Source: a virus
Strand: one strand, 5' to 3'
IMG/VR virus record: IMGVR_UViG_3300034104_005543
Coordinates: 1-64,000 of that record
DNA: 64,000 bases
A model generated the notes under the pieces. That model did no database searches. It was not told the DNA's origin and saw only the letters and a program-made list of their open reading frames with translations. This document shows positions 6,773 to 13,233 of this stretch, in pieces. Within the stretch, counting starts at the first letter, position 1. The number at the start of each line of letters is the position of its first letter. The position numbers and the translations under genes were made by a program.

Positions 6773-6907
6773 TTAGTTCTTAAATATCGAAATTAGCAAA
6801 GAGATTATCTCTAGCCATCCAATTACGCCAAAGAATATGTAAGGCAATCTGAAATCATCCCATGCTGGTTTCTTGAATAAAAAAATAACTTTTAGAGCTT
6901 CTGCCAT
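6773..6907 (-). CDS. Small membrane protein between the tRNA-like genes (44 aa)
   Basis: ATG 6907 to TAA 6773: MAEALKVIFLFKKPAWDDFR then LPYIFFGVIGWLEIISLLIS and IFKN. The second half is one clear transmembrane segment with an amphipathic N-terminal part. It fills almost all of the space between the two tRNA-like genes. No family recognised. Confidence 0.5.
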   Translation of the reverse strand: MAEALKVIFLFKKPAWDDFRLPYIFFGVIGWLEIISLLISIFKN

Positions 6908-6920
6908 AATTTGTTTTTAG

Positions 6921-7042
6921 TAGTCAGGACAGGATTCGAGCCTGTAATGTAGGGAGTGGAGACCTTCCAACTTTATTATTATAACCTCCACATTCTGTTT
7001 TTTCGTTGCCCCGTAGCGTCTACCAATTCCGCCACCTGACTA
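6921..7042 (-). tRNA. tRNA-Leu-like gene, abnormal structure (copy A)
   Basis: The minus strand starts TAGTCAGGTGGCGGAATTGG TAGACGC and ends with T-arm ACAGG CTCGAAT CCTGT (6929-6945) and CCTGACTA, which pairs perfectly with the 5' end. Acceptor, D-arm and T-arm are thus those of a class II tRNA, best matching Leu. About 70 bases lie between D-arm and T-arm, some 30 more than usual. They can form GTGGAG/CTCCAC, but give no standard 5-bp, 7-base anticodon arm, so the anticodon is unassigned. CCA is not encoded. Confidence 0.55.
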
Positions 7043-7067
7043 ATTAATAATGTATTAAGACAATATT

Positions 7068-7331
7068 TTACAATACAAAAGAAGTATCGGTATCTAGATA
7101 AATACGATTGTTAATCCATTTCATTTCTATTGTTGCTTCTCCTGTATCGTACTTTACAAATATATTATCTTCATCGGGTAGTTTGAGTTTAAAGTTAGAT
7201 TCAAACTTGTATCCTGTTATATATAATAGATCTGTTATCTCTTGCTTTAATTGAGATAGATTATTGTAGGAAAAAGCGTGGTTTTTTTCTTTATCTTCTG
7301 GATTTTTATAAACTACAGAGACATTAATCAT
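7068..7331 (-). CDS. Hypothetical protein (87 aa)
   Basis: MINVSVVYKNPEDKEKNHAF then a helical LKQEITDLLYITG and beta strands (ATIEMKWINNRIYLD). Soluble, small alpha/beta protein with no family recognised. First gene upstream of the tRNA-like pair on the leftward transcript. Confidence 0.6.
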   Translation of the reverse strand: MINVSVVYKNPEDKEKNHAFSYNNLSQLKQEITDLLYITGYKFESNFKLKLPDEDNIFVKYDTGEATIEMKWINNRIYLDTDTSFVL

Positions 7332-7379
7332 AAACGTAATATAAAGATGTATAAATTTTATGCAATATATACTATAAAA

Positions 7380-7583
7380 CTAAAAATTCCAATCTTTTCT
7401 GTTGAGATATATACTTGCTAATATAACCACAATAGCAAAAGCAATCTTACTAGGAGCATCAAAAAATACTTCTTTAAATGGTATGTTCAAAATAAGACTA
7501 ATACCATAATCGATAAATATACAAGTTGATATTGCTGCTATGTAATAAATACAAAAACTAATTAAGCGCTGAAATCTGGTCAT
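7380..7583 (-). CDS. Small two-helix membrane protein (67 aa)
   Basis: Residues 8-32 (ISFCIYYIAAISTCIFIDYG) and 46-60 (KIAFAIVVILASIYL) are hydrophobic, with basic residues at both ends, so it should span the inner membrane twice. The linker LNIPFKEVFFDAPSKIAF is laid out like that of the paralogues at 7659-7871 and 15268-15462, though sequence identity is low. Function unknown. Confidence 0.6.
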   Translation of the reverse strand: MTRFQRLISFCIYYIAAISTCIFIDYGISLILNIPFKEVFFDAPSKIAFAIVVILASIYLNRKDWNF

Positions 7584-7616
7584 AATAAAATAAAATTGTA
7601 AATTAAATATTGAAAT

Positions 7617-7651
7617 AGGAATAGGATATTATAAAATAATACCCTATTCCT
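7617..7651 (-). terminator. Terminator-like hairpin
   Basis: GGAATAGG and CCTATTCC, extended by TATTAT and ATAATA, form a long hairpin directly after the 70-aa membrane gene. The following T tract is short (ATTTC). Confidence 0.55.
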
Positions 7652-7658
7652 ACTAAAA

Positions 7659-7871
7659 TCACTGACTATCTACATATGCGATAGTTATACCGGCACCTAT
7701 AGCAAAGTATAACAACCAAATCGGTGAATCTTGTAAAGTCATAAACTCACAAGAAAACAAGAAGGCAAAAAAGTAATTTAATAATGAGCCAATACCAAAA
7801 AACACTGCAACTGCTGCAAAAACTAAAGCAATGTAAAAACAAATTCTGAGCAAATGGTTAAATAAATTCAT
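7659..7871 (-). CDS. Small two-helix membrane protein, paralogue 1 (70 aa)
   Basis: Two hydrophobic segments (about 8-38 and 47-66) flank the loop FLFSCEFMTLQDSPIWLLY. The 64-aa protein at 15268-15462 has the same loop (LFAGEFIALQTSPIWVIY), so the two are clearly paralogous. Predicted inner-membrane protein. The conserved loop (EF-x2-LQ-x-SPIW) is its most distinctive part. Function unknown; membrane alteration or superinfection exclusion is possible but unproven. Confidence 0.65.
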   Translation of the reverse strand: MNLFNHLLRICFYIALVFAAVAVFFGIGSLLNYFFAFLFSCEFMTLQDSPIWLLYFAIGAGITIAYVDSQ

Positions 7872-7924
7872 TGTCTAAACAAAAGAAAGTTATTTTGGAA
7901 GCTTCAAGGTTTACCAACCTAGTA

Positions 7925-8218
7925 TTAGTGATTAGTCCAATCAATATGTTGCACAACAGTGAAAGGTATTTCTTTAAAACCTACATTGTCTACAAAATAA
8001 TGAATTTCTTCACTATCATCGACGATTATATCTCCTACTGAAGTAGAACGAGCTTTGAGTTCTCTATACTCCGGTGATAAATCATTTTGAGATAATTTAA
8101 AAGCGTCTTCTAGCGATTCTGCTTTAACAGTACACACTAGTTCATACTCATAAACACCACGCTCTTTCTTTGTGTTTAATGCACCACCTACAGGGTGGAA
8201 AATTCTGTAATCTTTCAT
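7925..8218 (-). CDS. YodL-like phage accessory protein
   Basis: 97 aa. The C-terminal half STSVGDIIVDDSEEIHYFVD followed by NVGFKEIPF matches the SVGDxI...yyVDxxGFxxI pattern of YodL-like domains common in plasmid and phage proteins of Firmicutes and Bacteroidota. The N-terminal half (YEYELVCTVKAESLEDAFKL) looks like a small beta-alpha unit. Function unknown. It has a leader of nearly 200 bases holding the structured element 8282-8405 and the 28-bp repeat. Confidence 0.55.
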   Translation of the reverse strand: MKDYRIFHPVGGALNTKKERGVYEYELVCTVKAESLEDAFKLSQNDLSPEYRELKARSTSVGDIIVDDSEEIHYFVDNVGFKEIPFTVVQHIDWTNH

Positions 8219-8241
8219 GAGAGTAGAAAAATTGTTGTTTA

Positions 8242-8269
8242 CTTACACTTAATGGTAGTAAGATTCACC
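8242..8269 (-). repeat. 28-bp direct repeat, copy 1
   Basis: Identical to 8920-8947. On the minus strand it contains CTTAC ... GTAAG, a 5-bp hairpin around TACCATTAAGT. It lies between the structured element and the start of the YodL-like gene, i.e. in the leader. Confidence 0.75.
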
Positions 8270-8281
8270 TTTATTTATCCC

Positions 8282-8405
8282 TTTGCACTCAGTTGTAATA
8301 CCATAACCATTTGTTTCACTGGCTGCTTTTACATGTTTTAACCCCAAACCTTATAGGCAAATTTACTGGGAGTTTATTACAACTGCTCCTAAGAGTTAGT
8401 GCAAA
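8282..8405 (-). ncRNA. Structured RNA element, copy 1 (leader or ncRNA)
   Basis: On the minus strand TTTGCACT pairs with AGTGCAAA, and 11-bp CAGTTGTAATA pairs with TATTACAACTG. Between the two 5' arms is a small side hairpin (CTC TTAG GAG). The apical part contains AACTCC ... GGGGTT enclosing CCTATAA. The copy at 10073-10233 keeps the same stems while the side and apical hairpins change sequence but remain paired, which argues for a conserved RNA fold. It lies in the long leader of the YodL-like gene. Confidence 0.55.
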
Positions 8406-8414
8406 GAGAATGTT

Positions 8415-8666
8415 TTATTCCTCAAATCTATCATCATCTTCATCAGATAAATAAGATTCATGAAACTCATTAGCCATATCACCATTAAGTTTAATTTCTT
8501 CAAATGATTTTTCTGGTGATATTTCCATAAGTTTACGAGTAGCTTGTACTTTTTGATTATTTCTAATAATCATTTTAAGTACATTACGCAGGTGGTTAAT
8601 ATCCATCTCATCGACAGATATCAACTCACCATTACGCATTTTCCAGAATACAGTATTATCCTTCAT
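8415..8666 (-). CDS. Hypothetical protein (83 aa)
   Basis: Start taken at ATG 8666 (MKDNTVFWKMRNGELISVDE), which overlaps the end of the upstream gene by 11 bases; ATG 8675 or 8720 would lengthen it. FWKMRNGELISVDEMDINHL and LRNVLKMIIRNN are a pattern often seen in small phage proteins without assigned function. It ends in a strongly acidic tail (SDEDDDRFEE). Confidence 0.65.
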   Translation of the reverse strand: MKDNTVFWKMRNGELISVDEMDINHLRNVLKMIIRNNQKVQATRKLMEISPEKSFEEIKLNGDMANEFHESYLSDEDDDRFEE

Positions 8667-8874
8667 TGTAGACATAAGGTTGAATTGAGAAAACATTTGT
8701 GTATGTTTTATACTCACCATTAATCAACAATTTAATCTCATCTTTGCCTGATGGAATAATATGGTTATTATCTACATCTACAACAATACAAGATTTTCCA
8801 AACATACTTGCTTCAGGGTACAAATTCTCATCTATTTCATTAGTAAGAAAATTAATTTGATACGTATCTTTCAT
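8656..8874 (-). CDS. Hypothetical protein (72 aa)
   Basis: MKDTYQINFLTNEIDENLYP and then beta-like strands SCIVVDVDNNHIIPSGKDE and IKLLINGEYKTYTNVF. Compact beta-rich protein, no family recognised. Its leader carries the second 28-bp repeat; its end overlaps the next gene, suggesting coupled translation. Confidence 0.6.
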   Translation of the reverse strand: MKDTYQINFLTNEIDENLYPEASMFGKSCIVVDVDNNHIIPSGKDEIKLLINGEYKTYTNVFSIQPYVYNEG

Positions 8875-8919
8875 TTTATTTGCATATTATTACAACTTGC
8901 CAGTTGCTTGTTAATTATT

Positions 8920-8947
8920 CTTACACTTAATGGTAGTAAGATTCACC
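8920..8947 (-). repeat. 28-bp direct repeat, copy 2
   Basis: Identical to 8242-8269. Followed on the minus strand by AACTGGCAAGTTGTAATAAT, which recalls part of the structured elements at 8282-8405 and 10073-10233. A 12-bp sequence GTGTTTTACACC at 8949-8960 recurs at 9291-9302. Confidence 0.75.
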
Positions 8948-8967
8948 CGTGTTTTACACCAAAAAAT

Positions 8968-9264
8968 TTACGGATTTCTTAATTTCTTAGGTAAATTTTC
9001 CCAAGATTTAATTGGCTTTTTTTCTCTAGATAATTTATGATATAAAGTACAAATTCCTAAAGCACAGGAATCCATACCTGTGAAAATTGATATTTTATCC
9101 AAATCTATATTCATTAAATCAGGATAATCTAAATTTTTAATTCTACCTCCATTGTTAATGAGTATTACAATTAATTGAAGTTTATAAAACTCTAATTGTT
9201 GCTTTAGTTTTTTATTTTCTTCAATCAATTGATTCAATTCCTGTGCAAATTCATTAATTTTCAT
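8968..9264 (-). CDS. Hypothetical coiled-coil protein (98 aa)
   Basis: The first 35 residues (MKINEFAQELNQLIEENKKL ...) form a heptad-patterned helix. A hydrophobic LQLIVILINNGG follows, then a polar tail ending KKLRNP. The start region resembles short phage dimerisation modules. No family recognised. Confidence 0.6.
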   Translation of the reverse strand: MKINEFAQELNQLIEENKKLKQQLEFYKLQLIVILINNGGRIKNLDYPDLMNIDLDKISIFTGMDSCALGICTLYHKLSREKKPIKSWENLPKKLRNP

Positions 9265-9414
9265 AGTTTTAAATGTTTAAAAGTTTAATTGTGTTTTACA
9301 CCTAAAACTTTGATAATATTATAAAGGGTAAGAAAGCTATTCTTACATTCTTTCAATTATAATTGGGTTTAGTCCGTTTATATCAAAGAAACTGGTGTCC
9401 TCAGCATAGAGGAT
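9265..9414. other. Intergenic stretch with small palindromes
   Basis: Holds GTGTTTTACACC (9291-9302, repeated at 8949) and the hairpin GTAAGAA/TTCTTAC near 9326-9345, which may be a weak terminator of the HNH gene. No gene seen. Confidence 0.4.
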
Positions 9415-9954
9415 TTATATAGTTTTATTATTTTGAGGATAGTGTATTTCTCTGTGGCAATTAGCACATACAAGAATACATTTCTCCAATTCTTTTCTTA
9501 TTTTATCAATATTAGTAGTTTTTGTACTACCAAAATGAAAGTCTTTATGTTCAGGTTCTAAATGATGAAATTCTAATGCTGATGTGTTTTTATTGTATCC
9601 ACAATTAGAACAACAATTACCTAATTCATTTAATATTGTGAGTTTATGCTGTTTAATAATAGAATACCTATTATCATTACAACATTTTCTACAATAAGAT
9701 TGAACATTACCATTAGGTCTTTTATCAAAATTATTTAGTTCTTTAATTTCAGAACATTTAGGACATTGTTTATGTGTATCAGTTATATAACAAGTTTTAT
9801 CTTGTATTGAGGCATGAATAGACGATAATAACCATTTTTTCATGTAATATCTTATACCAACGCCACTATAGCCTAATTGTTTACCAATTTGATTACTACT
9901 AAAACCTTGCTCAAGTAGGTTTTCTAATATTTCCTTTGTAATTACAGTTTTCAT
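9415..9954 (-). CDS. HNH endonuclease with N-terminal HTH (homing type)
   Basis: 179 aa. Residues 14-37 (GFSSNQIGKQLGYSGVGIRY) are a helix-turn-helix. CPKC and CRKCC (about 63-66 and 88-92) form a zinc finger. CSNCGYNKNTSALEFHHLEP and CANCHREIHYP carry the HNH catalytic histidines and zinc cysteines. This architecture is typical of free-standing homing endonucleases in phages. It sits directly after the structured element 10073-10233, which could be part of its mobile unit. Confidence 0.85.
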   Translation of the reverse strand: MKTVITKEILENLLEQGFSSNQIGKQLGYSGVGIRYYMKKWLLSSIHASIQDKTCYITDTHKQCPKCSEIKELNNFDKRPNGNVQSYCRKCCNDNRYSIIKQHKLTILNELGNCCSNCGYNKNTSALEFHHLEPEHKDFHFGSTKTTNIDKIRKELEKCILVCANCHREIHYPQNNKTI

Positions 9955-10072
9955 ACTGCATATATACTAAGAATTTATTAGAAAACCAAATCTTGAGAAG
10001 TAAAACTCAACAACTTGAGAAGTTATTAAGTTTTTTATTAGCGACATCCTTTTAGAAATAGAACATCATTTT

Positions 10073-10233
10073 TTTGCACTCAGTTGTAATAGCGCCACTC
10101 CTTCATGTTATTCTTCAAGGAATAACTGATTTTGGTCATCTACTTGTGCACAGTAATCATCTCTAATAACTTATTATTTATAGGAGCTGAGATGAATATT
10201 ACAACTGCTCACCCTAGAGTGAATTAGTGCAAA
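10073..10233 (-). ncRNA. Structured RNA element, copy 2
   Basis: Same scaffold as 8282-8405: TTTGCACT/AGTGCAAA outer stem, CAGTTGTAATA/TATTACAACTG inner stem, with a side hairpin (TCAC TCTAGG GTGA) between the 5' arms. The larger apical region contains CATCTC/GAGATG enclosing CCTATAA, and GTTATTC CTTGAA GAATAAC (7-bp stem). It precedes the HNH gene by about 120 bases. Too short for a group I intron with its own core. A mobile RNA, leader regulator or processed ncRNA are all possible. Confidence 0.55.
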
Positions 10234-10247
10234 GGTAATAAAAACTA

Positions 10248-10481
10248 CTATTCGTAATAATCTACTAGTAAACTATCAATGTTACCTGATAGCTGGGTAG
10301 ATCCGATGTAGTTATCCTCTTCATCATATAGTACCATCGACGAATCTATAATAGTAAAATGATAAAAAGTTTTTTTGTTGCGTTCTCTGTATTCCATTTC
10401 TGTATTGTAGACAGAATATGTCATAAAGGCTACAACAATACTGCAAAAGAACAAAAGTAAATCTGACTTAGTAATTTTCAT
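10248..10481 (-). CDS. Membrane-anchored small protein (77 aa)
   Basis: Residues 7-24 (DLLLFFCSIVVAFMTYSVY) are a single N-terminal membrane anchor with a short basic start. The rest (FYHFTIIDSSMVLYDEEDNY and an acidic tail) is periplasmic or cytoplasmic beta-rich sequence. No lipobox. No family recognised. Confidence 0.6.
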   Translation of the reverse strand: MKITKSDLLLFFCSIVVAFMTYSVYNTEMEYRERNKKTFYHFTIIDSSMVLYDEEDNYIGSTQLSGNIDSLLVDYYE

Positions 10482-10508
10482 AAAACAAAGTTAAGTAGTT
10501 AATGTTAT

Positions 10509-10967
10509 TTAAGGTGTAACTTGTTCTAATATGGTAATAATAATTTGTATAATTTCTGGAGTTACCTCTGTAAAGTTAAGAGATTCAGAATACTCAGAGA
10601 TAATATAATTTTCTATAAGTTTTATTATTCTACTCCATTGGTGGGGTTTACTATATGCACTTGTTATATCAACCCAAAGTTTAACAAGTTCTAATTCCGT
10701 ATAAAGAATATACATGCGGTTTACATCATCCCAAAAGGAATCATATACTATATCACCTTTACGATAGGTATGATAGTCATAATCTATATGATCGGGTTCT
10801 ATAAACGGTATATCGGGATTATTCTTTTCCCATATAGTACGGTATTCCGCTATTGTAGCATCCCAATCAATAGTATTTTCTATAGTTTTTCTATCGTCAG
10901 TTACATTAAAGTATATCTGAGCAGGTGCTTGATGAGGTACTGCAATTATTGCAAAGTATGTATTCAT
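10509..10967 (-). CDS. Hypothetical protein (152 aa)
   Basis: Soluble protein: MNTYFAIIAVPHQAPAQIYF, then aromatic and acidic segments, with a helical C-terminus (EVTPEIIQIIITILEQ). An AAATATCACCCGG sequence about 16 bases before ATG 10967 resembles the early motif found at 11864. No family recognised. Confidence 0.65.
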   Translation of the reverse strand: MNTYFAIIAVPHQAPAQIYFNVTDDRKTIENTIDWDATIAEYRTIWEKNNPDIPFIEPDHIDYDYHTYRKGDIVYDSFWDDVNRMYILYTELELVKLWVDITSAYSKPHQWSRIIKLIENYIISEYSESLNFTEVTPEIIQIIITILEQVTP

Positions 10968-11233
10968 AATAAAAAATAAAACCGGGTGATATTTTTTCCT
11001 ACTAAAGAATATATATATATAAACAAAACAAAAAGTATATAGATATATATATATATATAATATAAAGCAAAATATATACAGATAGATTTACGATATATAG
11101 TAGGTTGCTTGGCAAAATAAACTGTAAAAAGAAAACGCTATGCTAGTACGGAAAAATAAGCACCTAACCTTGCGCAGCATAAAGCCACGCAAGATTAAGT
11201 ACTTAAGTTCAGATTGCGACTAACAGTTTGTTG
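10968..11233. other. AT-rich intergenic region with TA runs
   Basis: About 265 bases without a gene. It contains long TA-dinucleotide runs (around 11011-11021 and 11042-11060), a leftward hairpin terminator at 11152-11206, and an early-motif variant at 10984-10996. The TA runs would melt easily, so the region could host an origin, but no iterons are seen here. Confidence 0.45.
11152..11206 (-). terminator. Long terminator hairpin
   Basis: The minus strand has AAGTACTTAATCTTGCG and CGCAAGGTTAGGTGCTT, a 17-bp stem with G-U pairs, followed by ATTTTT. It ends the SSB-like 197-aa gene. Confidence 0.7.
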
Positions 11234-11827
11234 TTAGAAGGAGGGTTCGTCACCGTTAGCATCCTTAACACCTTCAGGTTCAGGAGTTTGCGCGTTCACA
11301 GGAGCACTCGCATTGCTACGATTTTTGAGGTTACGAAGCGCAGTATCGAACGCATTTTCGGCAACTTGTGCGACTTTTTGCTTGTAAACGTCAAGCATTG
11401 CTTCGTCATTACCTAGCGATTCGCGAACTTTTTTGAGTTCTTCGAGCGCTTCCTCGTTGCTGTTACGCCCTGCTACGAGTTTAATGCCACGCTTAGTAAC
11501 ACCGCTATTATCGGTACTACTCCACGCTTCGAGTTCCATGTTTTCGTAAACAGTTTTACCGTTAGCATCGCGACCTTTAACATTAGGTGCGCTCAGACTG
11601 TAGTAGATAGTGTCACCGTTATCTGGTTGACGCACAGGGTTTCCACTACGATCTACGTAATGTTTGAGAAACTCTTCTTTACCGCTAATAACGATACCGC
11701 GATAATAGCCACGCTTCTTTACGACTTCGCCAGTTTCAGGGTTAACAACTTGGTTTCCGTCCTGGTCGAGGGACACTTTTGGGCGAACATAACAGTCCGC
11801 AGGGAATTGAACGATGATTTTACTCAT
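11234..11827 (-). CDS. Putative single-stranded-DNA-binding-type protein with acidic tip
   Basis: 197 aa. The N-terminal 100 residues are beta-rich (KIIVQFPADCYVRPKVSLDQ, GYYRGIVISGKEEFLKHYVD, ENMELEAWSSTDN). A helical segment follows (EEALEELKKVRESLGNDEAM), then a disordered Pro/Ala linker and the acidic tip GDEPSF, the layout of SSB proteins. No conserved OB-fold signature is certain. Codon use is clearly more GC-rich than its neighbours, as expected for a very highly expressed gene or a recent acquisition. Confidence 0.45.
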   Translation of the reverse strand: MSKIIVQFPADCYVRPKVSLDQDGNQVVNPETGEVVKKRGYYRGIVISGKEEFLKHYVDRSGNPVRQPDNGDTIYYSLSAPNVKGRDANGKTVYENMELEAWSSTDNSGVTKRGIKLVAGRNSNEEALEELKKVRESLGNDEAMLDVYKQKVAQVAENAFDTALRNLKNRSNASAPVNAQTPEPEGVKDANGDEPSF

Positions 11828-11863
11828 AATTGTGAAAGATTAAATTGTGAAAAGATAATTAGC

Positions 11864-11886
11864 ATTCAGGTGATATTTAAATTATA
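11864..11886 (-). promoter_or_regulatory. Early promoter-like motif (SSB-like gene)
   Basis: The minus strand has TAATTTAAATATCACCTGAA, a variant of the shared motif, about 37 bases before ATG 11827. Confidence 0.6.
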
Positions 11887-11887
11887 A

Positions 11888-12059
11888 GATTCTATAATAA
11901 ATATTTGAGGTTCGATACAATAAATGCTCTACTCCTTATATATATAGGACAGAGACACTTTGTTTGCGATATGTATATACTCCTATATATATAGGTATAA
12001 CACACCACGTATGTCTTCTTTCTACTATATATATACGAAAATGAGACTCCCTTATACAG
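11888..12059. other. AT-rich intergenic stretch with palindromes
   Basis: Contains two TATATATA palindromes (CCTATATATATAGG near 11982-11996 and a second imperfect copy near 11934-11948). The two open frames here (61-66 codons) overlap each other and run into the RNA element upstream, so neither is called as a gene. Confidence 0.4.
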
Positions 12060-12190
12060 AAAAAAAATACTGTAGTAACTGTTATGCCCCACACCTTTGG
12101 CGATGTTTTCATGGCTGTCATCTATGTGACAGTAGGACTATTCAATACAACCTTCTAGAAAGGATGTATTGTACATAACAATTACTACAA
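12060..12190 (-). ncRNA. Structured small RNA candidate with own promoter and terminator
   Basis: On the minus strand 12189-12174 (TGTAGTAATTGTTATG) pairs with 12086-12071 (CATAACAGTTACTACA) over 16 bp with one G-U, immediately followed by GTATTTTTTTT (terminator). Inside the closed loop are the hairpin CAATACA-t-CCTT/AAGG-t-TGTATTG and the perfect CTGTCA CATAGA TGACAG. The shared early motif lies at 12199-12223, just upstream. No credible reading frame fits. It therefore looks like a compact multi-helix RNA of about 130 nt. Confidence 0.65.
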
Positions 12191-12198
12191 TATCTAGC

Positions 12199-12223
12199 AT
12201 TCATATGATATTTACATTATTAA
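12199..12223 (-). promoter_or_regulatory. Early promoter-like motif (RNA unit at 12.1 kb)
   Basis: The minus strand has TTAATAATGTAAATATCATA followed by TGAAT. It lies directly after the terminator of the 95-aa gene and about 10 bases before the RNA closing stem. Confidence 0.65.
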
Positions 12224-12230
12224 ATACTAT

Positions 12231-12263
12231 AAAAAACAACACTCTCTCCGAAGAGAGAGCATT
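12231..12263 (-). terminator. Rho-independent terminator
   Basis: The minus strand has CTCTCT TCGG AGAGAG with flanking pairs and a TTTTTT tail, closing the 95-aa gene. Confidence 0.85.
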
Positions 12264-12274
12264 GTCGCCTGTTA

Positions 12275-12562
12275 TCACCCTAACATAAGTTCGAGGTAGT
12301 GCCTTTCTTCTACTATTTCGATGTCTCTTTTGCAACGAACTTTTTCGTTATATACACCGGTGTAGAAAGAAACCACCGCAATTATTTCTAGTGTCGGTTG
12401 GGTGTTTTCCGACAAATCAGTTAGTACTTCGTTTATGATAGCACTAAAACTTGAATCTTTTTCCATTAGTTTTCTAAGAATAGATAATCTAATGGACATT
12501 CCTTGAGATTGCGTTAAACTTAACGCTTCTGCGAAATTCTCACTGTCTTTAATTCTTAACAT
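12275..12562 (-). CDS. Hypothetical helical protein (95 aa)
   Basis: MLRIKDSENFAEALSLTQSQ with repeated amphipathic helices (RLSILRKLMEKDSSFSAIIN, TLEIIAVVSFYTGV, then KRDIEIVEERHYLELMLG). All-alpha, soluble. No family recognised. A single-gene unit between the motif at 12599-12622 and the terminator at 12231-12263. Confidence 0.65.
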   Translation of the reverse strand: MLRIKDSENFAEALSLTQSQGMSIRLSILRKLMEKDSSFSAIINEVLTDLSENTQPTLEIIAVVSFYTGVYNEKVRCKRDIEIVEERHYLELMLG

Positions 12563-12598
12563 TGTTTTGTGATTAAGGGTGAAACTTTTATTTAGCAG

Positions 12599-12622
12599 TC
12601 ATATGATATTTAAATTAATATA
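12599..12622 (-). promoter_or_regulatory. Early promoter-like motif (95-aa gene)
   Basis: The minus strand has TATATTAATTTAAATATCAT followed by ATGA, about 37 bases before ATG 12562. TTTCACCCTT, seen before several early genes, lies between. Confidence 0.7.
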
Positions 12623-12630
12623 AACTACTT

Positions 12631-12668
12631 AAAAAAATAATCCTCGCAATCTTTCGATTTTGAGGATT
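12631..12668 (-). terminator. Rho-independent terminator
   Basis: The minus strand has AATCCTC ... GAGGATT with an inner AATCGAAAGATT hairpin and TTTTTTT tail, after the 151-aa gene. Confidence 0.8.
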
Positions 12669-12675
12669 AGTTTTG

Positions 12676-13131
12676 TTAACGCTCTTCAGTGTTTTCGGGG
12701 TACAGATGCTGGTCGATGTTGTGATAACGAACCCAACGCGTTTCTAGTGCCATGCTACCATCTTTTTGCGGTACACCATATCTAATACACACTGGATCAT
12801 CAGAATATGGGTTAACTGCAATAACAGTTGCTGTTTCAACATTACCATATACCGTATCGTTCTTTTCGATACTTTCAGGTGTCCAGTAACCATAAACTCT
12901 CAAGTTCTTTATTGTGTAGATATCGTCTACAAATAACTTGCTTTCTTGTTTATGACCGAAAATTGCATCAAGGTAAAAACCTAGCGCTCTTTGGTCATAT
13001 GCAATAGCACGACCGATGATTGCTTCAACAATCATCTCAGATTGTGCTGAATCTTGCATGTGAGATAACAGTTGTGTTGCGATAGCATCTACTTCTACTA
13101 GGATGCTTACTGTTTGATTAAACTTTTTCAT
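12676..13131 (-). CDS. Hypothetical early protein (151 aa)
   Basis: The N-terminal half is helical (TVSILVEVDAIATQLLSHMQ, MIVEAIIGRAIAYDQRALGF); the C-terminal half is beta-rich with aromatic residues (LRVYGYWTPESIEKNDTVYG, WVRYHNIDQHLYPENTEE). No family recognised. Single-gene unit preceded by the early motif at 13166-13190. Confidence 0.7.
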   Translation of the reverse strand: MKKFNQTVSILVEVDAIATQLLSHMQDSAQSEMIVEAIIGRAIAYDQRALGFYLDAIFGHKQESKLFVDDIYTIKNLRVYGYWTPESIEKNDTVYGNVETATVIAVNPYSDDPVCIRYGVPQKDGSMALETRWVRYHNIDQHLYPENTEER

Positions 13132-13165
13132 AAAACTTTTTTAAAGAGTGAAACATTAATTTAAG

Positions 13166-13190
13166 ATTCATATGATATTTAAATTAATAT
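13166..13190 (-). promoter_or_regulatory. Early promoter-like motif (151-aa gene)
   Basis: The minus strand has ATATTAATTTAAATATCATA followed by TGAAT, 35 bases before ATG 13131, with TTTCACTCTT between. Confidence 0.7.
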
Positions 13191-13198
13191 AGAGTAGG

Positions 13199-13229
13199 AA
13201 AAAACAGCAGGTTATTACACCCGCTGTTA
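13199..13229 (-). terminator. Rho-independent terminator
   Basis: The minus strand has AACAGC GGGTGTAATAACCT GCTGTT followed by TTTT, after the 105-aa gene. Confidence 0.75.
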
Positions 13230-13233
13230 TTCT

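Noticed and set aside
8282-10233. Group I introns associated with HNH genes
   Set aside because: Elements are only 124 and 161 bases and lack room for the catalytic core; they do not interrupt any visible gene.
11892-12121. Two overlapping leftward frames of 61-66 codons
   Set aside because: They overlap each other in different frames, run through TA repeats and start inside the RNA closing stem; composition is not protein-like.
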